Below, piece by piece: positions 1 to 11,020 of a stretch of 64,000 nucleotides of DNA. The notes under the pieces were generated by a model. The model ran no database searches. It had not been told where the DNA came from and was given only the letters and a program-made list of their open reading frames with translations. The DNA is taken from assembly GCA_947095585.1 (NCBI GenBank), contig OX352763.1, positions 60,917,016 to 60,981,015 of the forward strand, written 5' to 3'. Numbering within the stretch: the first letter of the stretch is position 1; each line of letters starts with the position of its first letter. A program made the translations under genes and the position numbers. Source of the stretch: Nephrocerus scutellatus. Its lineage: Eukaryota; Arthropoda; Insecta; Diptera; Pipunculidae.

Positions 1-845
1 AAGTGAGCTGCACTAAAACATGCATCGAAATGGTGTGCTAAAAATTTCGCTTTGAAGCATGCAGGCCTATTATTCATCATTAAATTTCTTTTGCATGGTT
101 CTCTACCTTCTGTAATTGATCGAAGAGTTATTTACTGTCGTTACTGTAAGCATGAGTAAGGATAAGATAAGCGAAAAGAAAAGGAAATAGTTGCAAGGAA
201 GCTTGCAGGTTTTCATTGTTATATGCATCTTTTTTGTAACTTATAGTAATATTTTTTTTTCTGTAAGACGACCAACACGAGAGCACTGTATCACTTTATG
301 TAACTGTGATAGAACGAGCAGAGCAGAGCACCGATAGAAAATGAACAGAGACTATACTATCACTACGCTGCGGTAAAGAATTAAGTAGCTGCGCAACTTG
401 TGCTGCACAAAAAAATGGCAGGCAGTCGGTATACACGAAATTGCGGCTACATTTTAAATCGACTTACAGTCTGCTTGTAGGGCGACAATTTGACATTTAC
501 AGTTTGCTATTTGCATCCAATTTAAAGTGGCTGCGTAAACTACGCAGTCGATTTTTCTTTACTGCATTGGCTGGAAAAGTGAATTTTTGACCAACATGCA
601 GCATAAACTGTGCAGCGGCTGAATTCTTGACCGCAGCTTACCATTGCATATGTTTGTTTCGTTCTGCTCAAACTATGAGCTTGATTGTATGTTATTGAAA
701 TCACATACATTATCATCAATCACATCAAATACAACAGAATAAATAATTCATAAGCTGGATCTAAATGTTCATAACAATTTATTGTGAGGTGGGTGCATAT
801 TGCATATTGGATATTGCATATCACTGCCCAAACGCAGTAATGCAG
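1..845. repeat. Dispersed repeat blocks with an inverted partner at 2338-2890
   Basis: Three blocks recur in reverse complement further right: about 5-90 pairs with 2395-2470, 325-363 pairs with 2342-2383, and 786-840 pairs with 2525-2580 (continuing past the SINE at 2867-2890). The spacing differs between copies, so these are diverged copies of one older element, not a clean inverted repeat. One block reads A-A-L-x-H-A-S-K-W in one frame in both copies, hinting at former coding content that I cannot name. Stretch 364-785 shows nothing else I recognise. Confidence 0.55.
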
Positions 846-973
846 TTGCGTCGATAGTAGTAGGAGAAGTAAGAGCTGTTAAAAAATTGAATGCATGTAA
901 TCTTTACGCGTGGTTGGAGTGAAATTTCTTTGACGTTGTGGGCGATATAACGATTAAACTAGAAGGCACAAGT

Positions 974-2091
974 CGCTTGAGAAATGGCTCAGTTTCAGAA
1001 ATTCCATTTCCTAATGACCATATCCCAGAATTTCAATGGCAACAAGTTTTACAGTCGCATCTTAATCCTACATTCCGAATTTTATACAAACCGCTTGAGA
1101 AATGGCTCAGTTTCAGAAATTCCATTTCCTAATGACCATATCCCAGAATTTCAATGGCAACAAGTTTTACAGTCGCATCTTAATCCTACATTCCGAATTT
1201 TATACAAACCGCTTGAGAAATGGCTTAGCTCCGAAAATTTTAGATCTTATTGACCATATCCTAGAATTTCAATAGGAAAATGTCGTAAGGTTGCATCCTA
1301 GTCCTACATTCCGAATTTCATGCGAATCGCTTGAGAAATTGCTTTGTTCCAGAAATTCCAGACCATAATGATTATATTCCAGAATTTCCATAGGAACAAG
1401 TGTTATAGTCGCATCTTAGTCCTAAATTACGAATTTCATGCGAATCACTTGAGATATTGCTTTGTTCCAGAAATTCCAGACCATAATGATCATATCCCAG
1501 AATTTCCATAGGAAGAAGTCTTGCAGTCGCATCTTAGTCCTACATTCCGAATTTCATGCGAATCGCTTGAGAAATTGCTTTGTTCCAGAAATTCCAGACC
1601 ATTATGATCATATTCCAGAATTTCCATAGGAAGAAGTCTTATAGTCGCAACTTAGTGCTGCCTTCCGAATTTCATGCGAATCGCTTGAGAAATTGGTTTT
1701 TTCCAGAAATTCCAGACCATAATGTTCATTATCCAGAATTTCCATATGAATAATTCTTATAGTCGCATATTAGTCCAGCATTCCGAATTTCATTCGAATC
1801 GCTTGAGAAATTGCTTTGTTCTAGAAATTCCAGACCATAATGATCATATTCCAGAATATCCATAGGAAGAAGTATTGCAGTCGATTCTTAGTCCTACATT
1901 CCGAACTTCATACGAATCGCTTGAGAAATTGCTTTGTCAACAAAATTCCAGACCCTATTGGCCAGATCACAGAAATTCCATAAGAACAAGGTTTATAGTC
2001 GCATCTTAGTCCTGCATACCGAATTTCATACGAATCGCTTGAGAAATAGCTTAGTTCCAAAAATTCTAGTTCTTCATGACCAAATCCCAGT
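974..2091. repeat. 118-bp tandem satellite, nine full units plus a half
   Basis: The anchor CGCTTGAGAAAT or a close variant recurs at 974, 1092, 1210, 1328, 1446, 1564, 1682, 1800, 1918 and 2036, exactly 118 bases apart every time. The first two units are nearly identical to each other; later units differ by point changes but not by length. 118 is not a multiple of three, so the short open frames in the first units are by-products of the repeat and not genes. Confidence 0.95.
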
Positions 2092-2110
2092 GGATATTAA
2101 AAGTTTGACA

Positions 2111-2224
2111 TAACATCTGTTAAAAACGCAACATAATATATGTTAAAAAAGTAACGTCCACTAAAATCTGTTAAAAACGCCACATAACATCTGTTAAAAA
2201 CGTTCCTTAACATTTGTTAAATAG
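2111..2224. repeat. Short tandem repeat, 23-bp unit
   Basis: Five imperfect units beginning TAACATCTGTTAAAAACG start at 2111, 2134, 2162, 2185 and 2208. Four fit a 23-bp period and the second is 28 bp. The array directly follows the 118-bp satellite but shares no obvious sequence with it. Confidence 0.8.
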
Positions 2225-2584
2225 TGAATTTAACATTTGAGTTTTTGAACATGTACCCCTTAAACCTTGTAGTGAGACGTTGTCACGTCAAAATTATAAT
2301 ATTAATAATTGCCAATAGAATAGAATGCATGTGCAGTAGTTGTGATAGTATAGTCTCTGTTCGTGGTGTTCTATCGGTGCTCTACCACCGGTACTTTAAT
2401 GATAAATAATTGGCCTGCATGTTACAAAGCGACATTCTCAGCATACCATTTCGATGCATGTGTTAGTGCTGCTCCTTCTTTTACCTTCAAATTTAATTTA
2501 AAACTACTCAAATTGAAACCATAGGCCGCATTACTGTGTTTGGGCAGTGATATGCAATATCCAATATGCAATATGCAACCACCT

Positions 2585-2866
2585 CCGTGGCTCAGTGGAT
2601 AAGAGCATGGACTTCTAAGCAGCGGGTTCGTGGTTCGAATCCGAGTAACACCAAAAGTATTTTTCACGGTGTCCCACCTCTCGCGAATGGGTGACAAACG
2701 TTCCGAGAGTAATAACTTGTAACGGAATGCTTCTCAATTCGCCGTTCGGATCCGGCATTAAGTTGTAGGTCCCCTCCATTTGTGTGCGAAAATATACATG
2801 CTCAACACAAATGTTTGCGAGAAGCAAGGCCTTGGACCGCAATGGTCTGTCGCGCCGAATATTATT
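2585..2866 (+). mobile_element. tRNA-headed SINE, near full length, copy 1
   Basis: The 5' end resembles a tRNA: GTGGCTCAGTGGAT as the A-box region and GTTCGAATCC as the B box. A body of about 210 bp and an ATT-rich tail (ATATTATT) follow. It is bounded by a near-perfect 15-bp target-site duplication, AATATGCAACCACCT at 2570-2584 and AATATGCACCCACCT at 2867-2881. The uninterrupted target is present in inverse orientation at about 770-845. Relatives lie at 3761, 6462 and 36656. It is not a functional tRNA gene: the head is degenerate and joined to a non-tRNA body. Confidence 0.88.
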
Positions 2867-2881
2867 AATATGCACCCACCT

Positions 2882-3395
2882 CACAGTAAGTGGTTATGAA
2901 TATTTAATTTTTTTTTTTTGGTCAAAACCCTCTATAGACATTCATCAATAATCAGTTCGTTAGCAGTAAGCGTGAAGCTCATAAAATTTTAATTTTTTAA
3001 ATTCACTACGCTTTTTTACTTCGCGTCCAAGCAAATCCTGTGATTAATTAAAAAAAAACAGTACTACTAGATTGTTACATATAAAGAGGCACATACAATT
3101 TAGAAGTTTCAAGCTACCTTGCTACTTTTTCCGTTTCTTTTGGCTTGTCTTTTCTTTAATAATTTCTGCAATACTAAATGTCAATAACATTCAAGTTACA
3201 TACCATGAGCAGAACGAAACAAACATGTATTGGCCGCACGACCACCGAAGATGGCGCACGCTACAGTTAATCAGATGAAGGATTCGCCAAATAGCAACCA
3301 CCTGGTCGCAGCCGATGCACTAGTTGAATCGATTTGCTTACGCACTATCGGCGATCACACTATTTATCAAATTACTTAATTAACTAACTACACCG
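2882..3395. other. Unassigned stretch, possibly leader or LTR of the gypsy relic
   Basis: I see no gene. A 21-base string around 3204-3224 (TGAGCAGAACGAAACAAACA) recurs in reverse complement near 635-668, so part of this is repetitive. It lies directly upstream of a gypsy gag fragment and could include its long terminal repeat or leader, but I could not find the matching LTR at the other end. Confidence 0.3.
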
Positions 3396-3760
3396 ATGGC
3401 ATCAGCCGAATTTAATTTACTCAGGAAGTTAAGCAACCAAATCGCAGAACTCGAGAAAAGTTTCAATATCAACCGCGGCATCAGTAAACCATTCGACGCC
3501 AGCAGGTCTCGAGAACACTCATCTTGTACAGAGCATCACAATTACTGGTATCATTGGAAGTTTGGCGCCGAAGCAAAACATTGCCGCAAGCCGTGCAGAT
3601 TCGATGCCAAGAACGCCGTCAATTCAGGTAGCCAATAGCCTGAGTCCAAATTCGTCAACCGATTGAAAATACACGACATATCCACAAATATCGGATTTTT
3701 GATTGATACGGGTGTCGACGTATCGGTTATGCCACTCAGTCAGTCCGCAGGCAACTGCAA
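3396..3760 (+). pseudogene. Ty3/gypsy gag C-terminus and start of protease, decayed
   Basis: The gag fragment (3396-3638) ends in the cysteine/histidine pattern W-Y-H-W-K-F-G-x-x-A-K-H-C-R-x-P-C, characteristic of gag C-termini in insect gypsy elements. After an in-frame stop a second frame gives FLIDTGVDVSVMP at about 3690-3735, the aspartic protease active-site motif (DTG). The protease is cut at about 3760 by inserted SINE-derived sequence and resumes near 3975. The N-terminal gag and any 5' LTR are missing. This is a relic, not an expressed gene. Family assignment rests on the motifs. Confidence 0.8.
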
Positions 3761-3975
3761 CTAAAATTTAATGCCGGATCCGAACGGCGAATTGAGAAGC
3801 ATTTCGTGACAAGTTATTACTCTCGGAACGTTTGTCACCAATTCGCGAGAGGTGGGACACCGTGAAAAATACTTTTGGTGGTACTGGGATTCAAACCACG
3901 AACCCCCTGCTCAGGAGTCCATGTCCATCCACTGAGCCACGGCGCCCACTTTTATACTTTTTAGTTTGTTTCAAC
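3761..3975 (-). mobile_element. SINE fragment plus foreign flank inserted in gypsy protease
   Basis: On the minus strand 3946-3761 carries the SINE head (GCCGTGGCTCAGTGGAT) and about 190 bp of body, but lacks the last 95 or so bases and the ATT tail. The adjoining bases CTTTTATACTTTTTAGTTTGTTT at 3949-3975 are not SINE: at 6748-6770 the same string is the genomic flank (target site) of another SINE copy. The insert therefore carries SINE plus neighbouring DNA. Confidence 0.75.
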
Positions 3976-4642
3976 AGAAATTAAATTGTTCGCAGCGAAC
4001 GGCACAGAGATCAAAACTTACGGCACAACGACACTGAAGGTCTACTTCATATGGACGTTTTTAATCGCCGACGTAACAACGCCAATCGTGCAGACTTTAT
4101 TACTACATTCGGCTTATTAATTGATTTAATGGGAAAAGGGATAATCTCACTTGCCCTAATTCAACCTGTTTCCGCATCATGGCAAAAGATACGACTAAAT
4201 TCAAGGCATATTACTAAAATTCGGTTTAAGCTGATCTTCTCGAACAGTACAAACAAATTATGAAACTACCACTGTCGGGAAGTGAAATTTCTAGCACCGT
4301 AGTACATCAAATCATCACGACAGGACAACCCGTCTACGCTCGACCTCAACGATTGGATCCCGAAAAACTTGAAGCTGCCCGAAAGCAGCCGGAAATGTGA
4401 ATTCGGTAAGCAAGCTCGCACATCCATCAAAAACGGCAGAACTATCGCTTTATGTCGATGCTTCAGACATTGCTGCTGGTGCAGTACTTCATCTAGTCGT
4501 AGAAAACGCGATAAAACCGCTTGGTTTTTTCTCAAAAAAGTCCGACAAGGCGCAGCTTCGCTACAGTACGTATGATCGCGAGCTCACAGCAATGTTCTTG
4601 GCAGTAAAACATTTCCAATTCATGCTGCAAGGAAGAAGATGA
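3976..4642 (+). pseudogene. Gypsy pol relic: protease end, RT start, RNase H
   Basis: After the insert the protease resumes with KLFAANGTEIKTYG (near 3985). Stops and frameshifts follow. A remnant of the region that opens gypsy reverse transcriptase is visible near 4240-4400 (VVHQIITTGQPVYARP, RLDPEKLEAARK). The catalytic RT core is absent: the text jumps to RNase H at 4397-4642, with LYVDASDIAAGAVL and the RYSTYDREL and AVKHFQFMLQGR motifs. The missing centre makes this non-functional. It continues the same element as 3396-3760 and 4656-5917. Confidence 0.8.
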
Positions 4643-4655
4643 AGAAGATGAAAAT

Positions 4656-5917
4656 GTGACTGCCGATCTATTGTCACTAGTGGGTGCTTTCACCACCGCC
4701 GAGATCGACTACGAAAAATTGGCGGATGATCAACGAAACGATTATGAATTCAAATTGCTGCTCGAAAAAAGTAATATCGACGTTTCGATTAAACTAAAAC
4801 TTTTCACCATTCCAGGCAGTTCGAAGCGACTTTTTTGAGACTTTTTTGCGACTATTCAACAGACAACATTCGTCCGTTTGTCACAGAAAAATTCAGAAAC
4901 CAGTTCACTAAGGCGATCCATGATATCTCGCATCCTGGAGTACGTGTCACGGCGAGATTGATGACCAAACGATTCGTTTGGCCTGGCATTCGATCCGATA
5001 TTGCAAAATGCGTTCGAAGCTGCTTGAAATGTCAACGTGCAAAAATTGGACGTCATACACATGCACCGTTTCAACAATTCGACTCGCCAAGTGAACGATT
5101 CGCTCACATAAACATTGATCTCATCGGACTGCTTCCACCATCCGAAGGAAATCGCTACTGCCTAACGATAATCGACCGTTTCACACCCTGGCCAGCGGCG
5201 ATTCCAATTCATGATATGTCAGTACCAACTGTTGCAAATGCACTCATCTGGATAGACAAAGGCAATTACAACGGACCGGCGCTCAATTTGATTCACATTT
5301 CTTTAACGAGCTCATGCGAACGCTCGGAACTCAACATTTTAGAACAACCGCATATCATGCGCAAGCAAATGGCCTCTGTCACAACACCGAAAAATGGGCA
5401 AGGCATTTACCAACAATTCTCCTCGGCCTTCGTGCAATTAAAAAGAGGATTAAAATGCATCACCGGCCGAATTTGTTTTCGGTACAACACTACGCTTACC
5501 TGGCGAATTTTTCGACGAGCAACCATCAGAAATACAGAAACGCAAACAGTCATCGATCTGCGAAGTGCCATGCGCGATTTTCGTCCAACGACGACGGCGT
5601 GGCTTGGCAACAAAAAAATATTCATACATGTTGATTTGAAAACAGCGACGCATGTATTTCTTCGCGACGATTCTATTCGCTCGAGCTTAACGCATCTATT
5701 TAACGGACCTTTCGAAGTGCTCGATCGAACATCAAAATATTTTCGTTTGCGAATGCCGAATCGTGAATCAAACGTCACTATCGATCGCCTTAAGCCAGCA
5801 TATATACCCGTAAGCAACGAAGCAACAAAGGTGGTGCCGACGTCAACTGTACGAACATCAAACGAACCAGCTACTCTTACGAAAGTACCAACATCGACGA
5901 AAACCACCCGATTTTGA
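4656..5917 (+). pseudogene. Gypsy integrase with GPF module, frameshifted
   Basis: The longest intact frame (4835-5917, 360 codons) starts in the zinc-binding HHCC domain (H-x-x-S-H-P-G-V, C-x-x-C in SCLKCQRAK). It continues into the core with HINIDLIG (first catalytic Asp) and IDRFTPWPAA. The middle of the core is shifted to a second frame at 5314-5634 (FRTTAYHAQANG). The C-terminus returns in the first frame with NGPFEVLDRTSKYFRLRM, the GPY/F module found in several Ty3/gypsy lineages. Two frames are needed to read it, so it is inactive. It is the 3' end of the relic starting at 3396; no clear 3' LTR was found. Confidence 0.83.
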
Positions 5918-6446
5918 CGGCCGGTGCGAATTCGGGGTAAATACCATATCAATGAACACCAATTTTCATCTAGGCGGGTAGCCGATTCGATTGAACAGAC
6001 ACGCAGCGCCGCGATACAGCAACTTTACGCATTGACAGTTATTGTGTTAATTCTTTTTCGCCATTCAGTAGCGACTAGCAATATCTGTCTTTTTTTTGAA
6101 AAAATAATTATTTTGTGTTTTTTTTTTTTGATAAATTTGTATATATTTAACTTTAATTTAAAAAGCAGTTTTAGTGTCAAAACAAATCATTTTTCGATTT
6201 TGTTTGTTTACTAGTGCCTGAAACAAAGGCGCTAAATATATGTAACGTAATAATGTATAGATTGTAACGAAAATGGCGGGACCCATTCTAAGTAAATATT
6301 TGAATAAAAATAAATTTTTGCGGTATGTTTAAAACGAACAAACTAAAATTTATAAAAATAATTTAAAATAAAAGAACTGGTGCGCACGCAATGGATAATT
6401 AATGCATGAATAGTTGCATGCGCCCCACGATTTTTATTTTAAATAA
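5918..6446. other. AT-rich stretch downstream of gypsy relic
   Basis: No gene seen. It follows the integrase frame and might contain the remains of a 3' LTR, but no paired copy was found upstream. The sequence TAAAATAAAAGAACTGG near 6365 and long T and A runs are all that stand out. Confidence 0.3.
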
Positions 6447-6461
6447 TTTTTATACTTTTTA

Positions 6462-6747
6462 TATAATATACGGCGCGACAGACCATTGCGGTCTAAGGCC
6501 TTGCTTCTCGCAACCATTTGTGTTGAGCATGTATATTTTTGCACACAAATGGTGGGGACCTAAAATTTAATGCCGGATCCGAACGGCGAATTGAGAAGCA
6601 TTTCGTGACAAGTTATTACTCTCGGAACGTTTGTCACCAATTCGCGAGAGGTGGGACACCGTGAAAAATACTTTTGGTGTTACTGGGATTCAAACCACGA
6701 ACCCCCTGCTAAGGAGTCCATGTCCATCCACTGAGCCACGGCGCCCA
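6462..6747 (-). mobile_element. tRNA-headed SINE, full length, copy 3
   Basis: Read on the minus strand it runs from the tRNA-like head (GGGCGCCGTGGCTCAGTGGAT) through the shared body to CGCGCCG and an AT tail. A perfect 15-bp target-site duplication, TTTTTATACTTTTTA, lies at 6447-6461 and 6748-6762. This fixes the element at 286 bp. It is the best-delimited copy of the family in the window. Confidence 0.9.
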
Positions 6748-7176
6748 TTTTTATACTTTTTAGTTTGTTTTAAAAAAAAGGTATATTTATAATTTTTTTA
6801 TCCAAAAATGTATTTTCTTATTGTAAGCCTTGTATGTGTGAAGCATCGGGAGTTTTGTGCAAGAAATGTATAAAAATTAATGACATAATATTAATCGTGT
6901 TGTGTGCGCAACGCAGCTTCCCATATATCAATGCGAACCTGCTAAATGACAAATGAGCCACGGCGCCCACTTTTATACTTTTTAGTTTGTTTTAAAAAAA
7001 AGGCATATTTATAATTTTTTTATCCAACAATGTATTTTCTTATTTTAAGCCTTGTATGTGTGAAGCATCGGGAGTTTTGTGCAAGAAATGTATAAAAATT
7101 AATGACATAATATTAATCGTGTTGTGTGCGCAACGTAGTTTCCCATATATCAATGCGAACCTGCTAAATGACAAGT
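6733..7176. repeat. 222-bp tandem duplication that includes the SINE 5' tip
   Basis: Unit 1 (6733-6954) and unit 2 (6955-7176) both begin GAGCCACGGCGCCCA and stay aligned for 222 bases to GCTAAATGACAA, with few differences. Unit 1 starts within the head of the SINE above, so the duplication happened after the SINE inserted and copied only its last 15 or so bases. Confidence 0.9.
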
Positions 7177-8390
7177 GATCTTCGAATTTATTGCAAAATA
7201 CAGAAAAGCTGCTAAACGAGTGAAAACTGAAAAAATCACCAAATGTAACCATAAAAAAATACTTTCGTAATGCTTGATTTACATTTGAGTCGTGGAAGAG
7301 AAAATGAGCAGGCCAACTATAGTTAAATTCAGTTTGTGGTTAGTCAGAAGAGATCGACACTACGAGAATGTGTTTTTCTCGCACGGCTCAAATGTTAATC
7401 AAGCAATAGTATATTTTCTAATGTTACCATAATGCAACAGAAATTATTTCCCTTGCAGATATAACCTTACTATAACATTCTCTTAGTGTCAATCACTTTT
7501 GGCTAATCACAATTTGAATTTAACTTCACTCGTACTGCTCATTTTTTCAAACTAGGCTATAGTCTATATTCACCTTTCCATATAGCAATTAAGTTAGTTC
7601 AGCGAAAACCGGTCGATAAACAACGTTGTGGGAACCAACAATAAATTATTTTAGTCACCATTATTCACGACCAGACCATCATGAAATGAAGTTTGTGTAG
7701 CGGTTGGACAATATTACCTCAGAAGCTGAAGTCCGATTTTGTTCGCAAAAAGCGAGTTAAAATGTGAAAAGTATCATGTGAGTTCGTATTCGTACGAGGT
7801 GTATAGCATATAATTTAATTTAAATTAACAGAATCTAGCACAAAAATGCCGCTCCAAAAATGTAAACAGCAGCACTGCTCTAGATAGAAGAACAAAATCA
7901 AGCTATATGCGAAAATAACATGAGGTTCTGCAGGATGGTTCTCACTTTTGCGACCATAATCGGCCAACTTTTTTTGACAGGTGGCGATTTGATTGTTGAT
8001 ATGAATTAAATGTGATACTTTTTGTCGTCCGCAGCGGGGTACAAGAGGTTCACTTGCATCCGCTGGCTTGGAAGAAGAAAATATATAATTTAATTAATTG
8101 AATAAGAAGTTGTTATATTTAACATTTGTTGTTATTTGAAAGACATAATTTATGAAAATGCAAACTTGGGATCTGCAGGAGATGAACCCACTTTTCACTT
8201 TCAGACTCTCTGTTTTTACCAAAATCGGCTTTCTTTAGAAATTGGCACAATTTGAAATAAAATCAAAATAAATAATTACTTTGTACGAATATGTTGTTTA
8301 ACAAGAATTAAAATACTCACAAAAATAGCATGGTGCACATGTCATATCGAAAATTTTAATATTTTATTGATTATTTACTCGAAATCAACC
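7177..8390. other. Gene-free AT-rich stretch
   Basis: No coding frame, RNA gene or element boundary that I can support. Short frames here lack any recognisable motif. Confidence 0.5.
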
Positions 8391-8820
8391 AGCTGCATTT
8401 TATTGCCGAGCGAATTCGGAATTCGAATATCAAAAGCAGCCAATCAACAATTTTTCACAATTACAAAGAAGGAATTCGACAGTGAAATTGTTGTTGTTCC
8501 TCGGCAATACAATACGGCTATTTTGCGCAAACATCTGCTATATTAGCTGCATTTTAATTGCGAGCGAGTTCGGAATTCTAATGTCAAAACCAGCCAAACA
8601 GCAGGTTTTCACAATTCCAAGGAAGGAATTCGACAGTGCAATTGTTGTTGTTCCTCGGCAAATAAAATACTGCTATTACATGCATTTAATTGCCGAGCGA
8701 GTTCGGAATTCGAATGTCAAAACCAGCCAAAAACCGCCAAACAGCAGGTTTTCACAATTCCAAAGAAGGAATTCGAAAGTGCAATTGTTGTTGTTACTCG
8801 GCAATAAAATACGGCTATTA
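8391..8820. repeat. Three imperfect direct repeats of about 135-155 bp
   Basis: Copies start at about 8391, 8545 and 8681. Each runs from TGCATTTTATTGCCGAGCGA or a variant, through GGAATTCGAAT and AAGGAATTCGA, to TTGTTGTTCCTCGGCAATA. They differ in small insertions, such as an extra AACCGCC in the third. An open frame at 8482-8889 crosses the array and is judged a by-product. Confidence 0.85.
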
Positions 8821-9829
8821 GCAAGCATCCTTGTTAGTCTTCTTTTCTGCACGTGTTTTAAGTGGACTTGTTCTAACTATCGTGTGTGATACTGTGTAAT
8901 AAAACCATACCTTTTATATTTTACTCCATTCTACATACGTTTTTCTCTCTAAAAAAGAAAAAGAGCTTGCGCTTATAATTATTTGTGTTCAATTAAATAT
9001 AAACATAATATAAATACATATAAATCTTCGATGTAAGTCTTTATATATAATTTTTAATTTAAGTAGAATTATGAGGAAATCGGGGATCGGCTATAACCTC
9101 TAACCAAAAAATTCTCGGATATGAAGATTTAGCATGTTGTACGTAGTATCAAATTGGTTTATTGCGGTCACATCCCTTTAGTATTTGAGATTATTTTTTC
9201 ATAACTATAAAAATACAGTTTTTGAGGATTTGGTTATTTTGGATAATGTTTAATAGGAAGGTGAGAATAATTTGTATGCACCTTTTGTTCTAAAATTTTC
9301 TAACCTCAAACTGATTGAACAGTTTTTTAACGCAGTCTTACACATGGATAAACGAAAAATATAATTTTATTTGCATCAAGTGGTAAGGCTTTGGACTGGA
9401 CCAATAATGTGAGGCTTAATTTTAATAACTTGTTCAATTGTGTGTAGTGTTGTGAGTGCAAGTAAAAACGTGCTATAAGCAAAACCTTTTCTATAGGCCC
9501 AACTGTACGCTTACTAATGCAGTGAAACAATCCAAAACGCGTCTGGATTTGTGAGATGTGAATACAGTGTGCAAAAAATAAGTAGACGCATTTTATAAAA
9601 CGCGCTAACTGATGGTAGTGCAAAGAGCGAGAACCGTAAGATAAAGATAAAGATTTGGTATTTTTTAAGCATGCTTCTGTGTTTCAGCGAAACAATTGGG
9701 CTTTCTGTAGAGAAGATTTTGGCTATAAGTGATCAGGTAGAGTGGTGTTTGCAATTGAACAGCACGCCTGTTGACGAAGGCTTCTATTACTTAGTTTCCA
9801 TGGCCGAGTTAACCCAGGGTTATCACATG
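8821..9829. other. Gene-free stretch
   Basis: No supported gene. Frames at 9327-9623 (minus) and 9671-9853 (plus) have no recognisable motifs or neighbours and are not called. Confidence 0.45.
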
Positions 9830-10559
9830 CATGGAAACGCAAATTCGAACTAATTTCGTTAAAGCAAAGAGTTTAAGAGGAATTTTTATACAAAAATGAA
9901 TGGGTTTCGCAATTCAAATGGGTTGTACACTCAGTTGTGTGACGGCATTCTTTCTGACAATACTTTCTATTAAACCCCCGAGGGTCGAGGTAACCAAATT
10001 TTAATAGAATGTATTGTCATGGGAATAAACATGTGTGCAAAGTTTGAATAAAATCGGACTTTAGAAAGTGTGTTAAAAATTGATCACAAGATTCTGCCCA
10101 CCAGCCAGCCAGCCACGGGCACGCGAAGTTAATATAGAGAATTTAAAAAGGGTTTTTTTTACATTTACTTTTTCATTAACAAATTACCGCCTATTTCTAA
10201 AAAACTAATTACGGACAAAAAACAAGACAACTGAAAGACTGCCTGGATGACCTTTTTAGTGATGTACGGAAAACTGGAAAATCGCTTTGAAAGACGACCT
10301 GAATGACGTTTTCAGTGATGTACTGAAAACTGGGAAATCCATTAAAAAGACTACCTGGATGACCTTTTTAGGCATTCATTAAATTTAGATAGATCGCGAT
10401 CACTAAATATTTGCTATTATTTTGAAAACTACAGTTTTTAAAAAAGCGCGAAATCACTACAGTGTGGTGCAGTTAACGATTAAACTAAAAACTACCAGAA
10501 GAAGTTCCCTTATTAACAACAAGTTTATCACACGAATCGGATTTTAGAACTCCGATGAA

Positions 10560-11020
10560 ACTTATGTAAGCCTATCGATATTAAAAATCAAATCCAAAGC
10601 TGTTGGTTCTGACAATATCCACCCTGATTTCTTCTCCCTTTTTCTCCTAATTATTCTGCTTCACATCACTCATATTTTTAACAATTATAACTTCAACTTT
10701 TCCCAATAGATGGAAAACCGAAAATTATACCCTTCCCCAAAACAGCTATACATACTACCATTTTTAAGCAGTGTTTGAAGCAATCAAATAAATTTTTTTT
10801 TAATATTAAAAAGCTGCTCACTAAATACCAGTCAGGCTTTCGGGAGAAACACGGCTGCACTACGGCTCTTCTAAAGGCAATCTATTATCGTCATATCTTC
10901 TGAATCAGTCTCAATATGTCATTAACAATAATGAATGCTCATCGAAACTAATTGTTCCTTTAGGAGTTTCGCAAGGATCTGTACTATGTCCACTTTTATT
11001 TTCATGCTTCTTCTATAATA
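10560..11020 (+). pseudogene. Non-LTR reverse transcriptase relic inside the foldback
   Basis: Broken frames give, in order, KAVGSDNIHPDFF (near 10595), KYQSGFREKHGCTTALLKA (near 10825) and VPLGVSQGSVLCPLLFSC (near 10960). These correspond to the conserved blocks K-x-x-G-x-D, QxGFR and the G-V-x-Q-G-S-x-L-x-P-L-L-F block of non-LTR reverse transcriptases. The catalytic xADD block is not visible and stops are frequent. The clade cannot be fixed from this fragment. The rest of the centre (11020-11710) shows nothing I recognise. Confidence 0.72.

Noticed and set aside
938..1253. Overlapping 64- and 89-codon open frames as small genes
   Set aside because: They lie in the 118-bp satellite, repeat with its period in different frames, and break in the diverged units.
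2585..2660. tRNA gene for arginine
   Set aside because: A- and B-box-like strings are present, but the acceptor stem does not pair well and the sequence continues into a 210-bp body with tail and target duplications shared by other copies, so it is a SINE head.
8482..8889. 135-codon open frame
   Set aside because: It spans the threefold direct repeat and has no recognisable domain.
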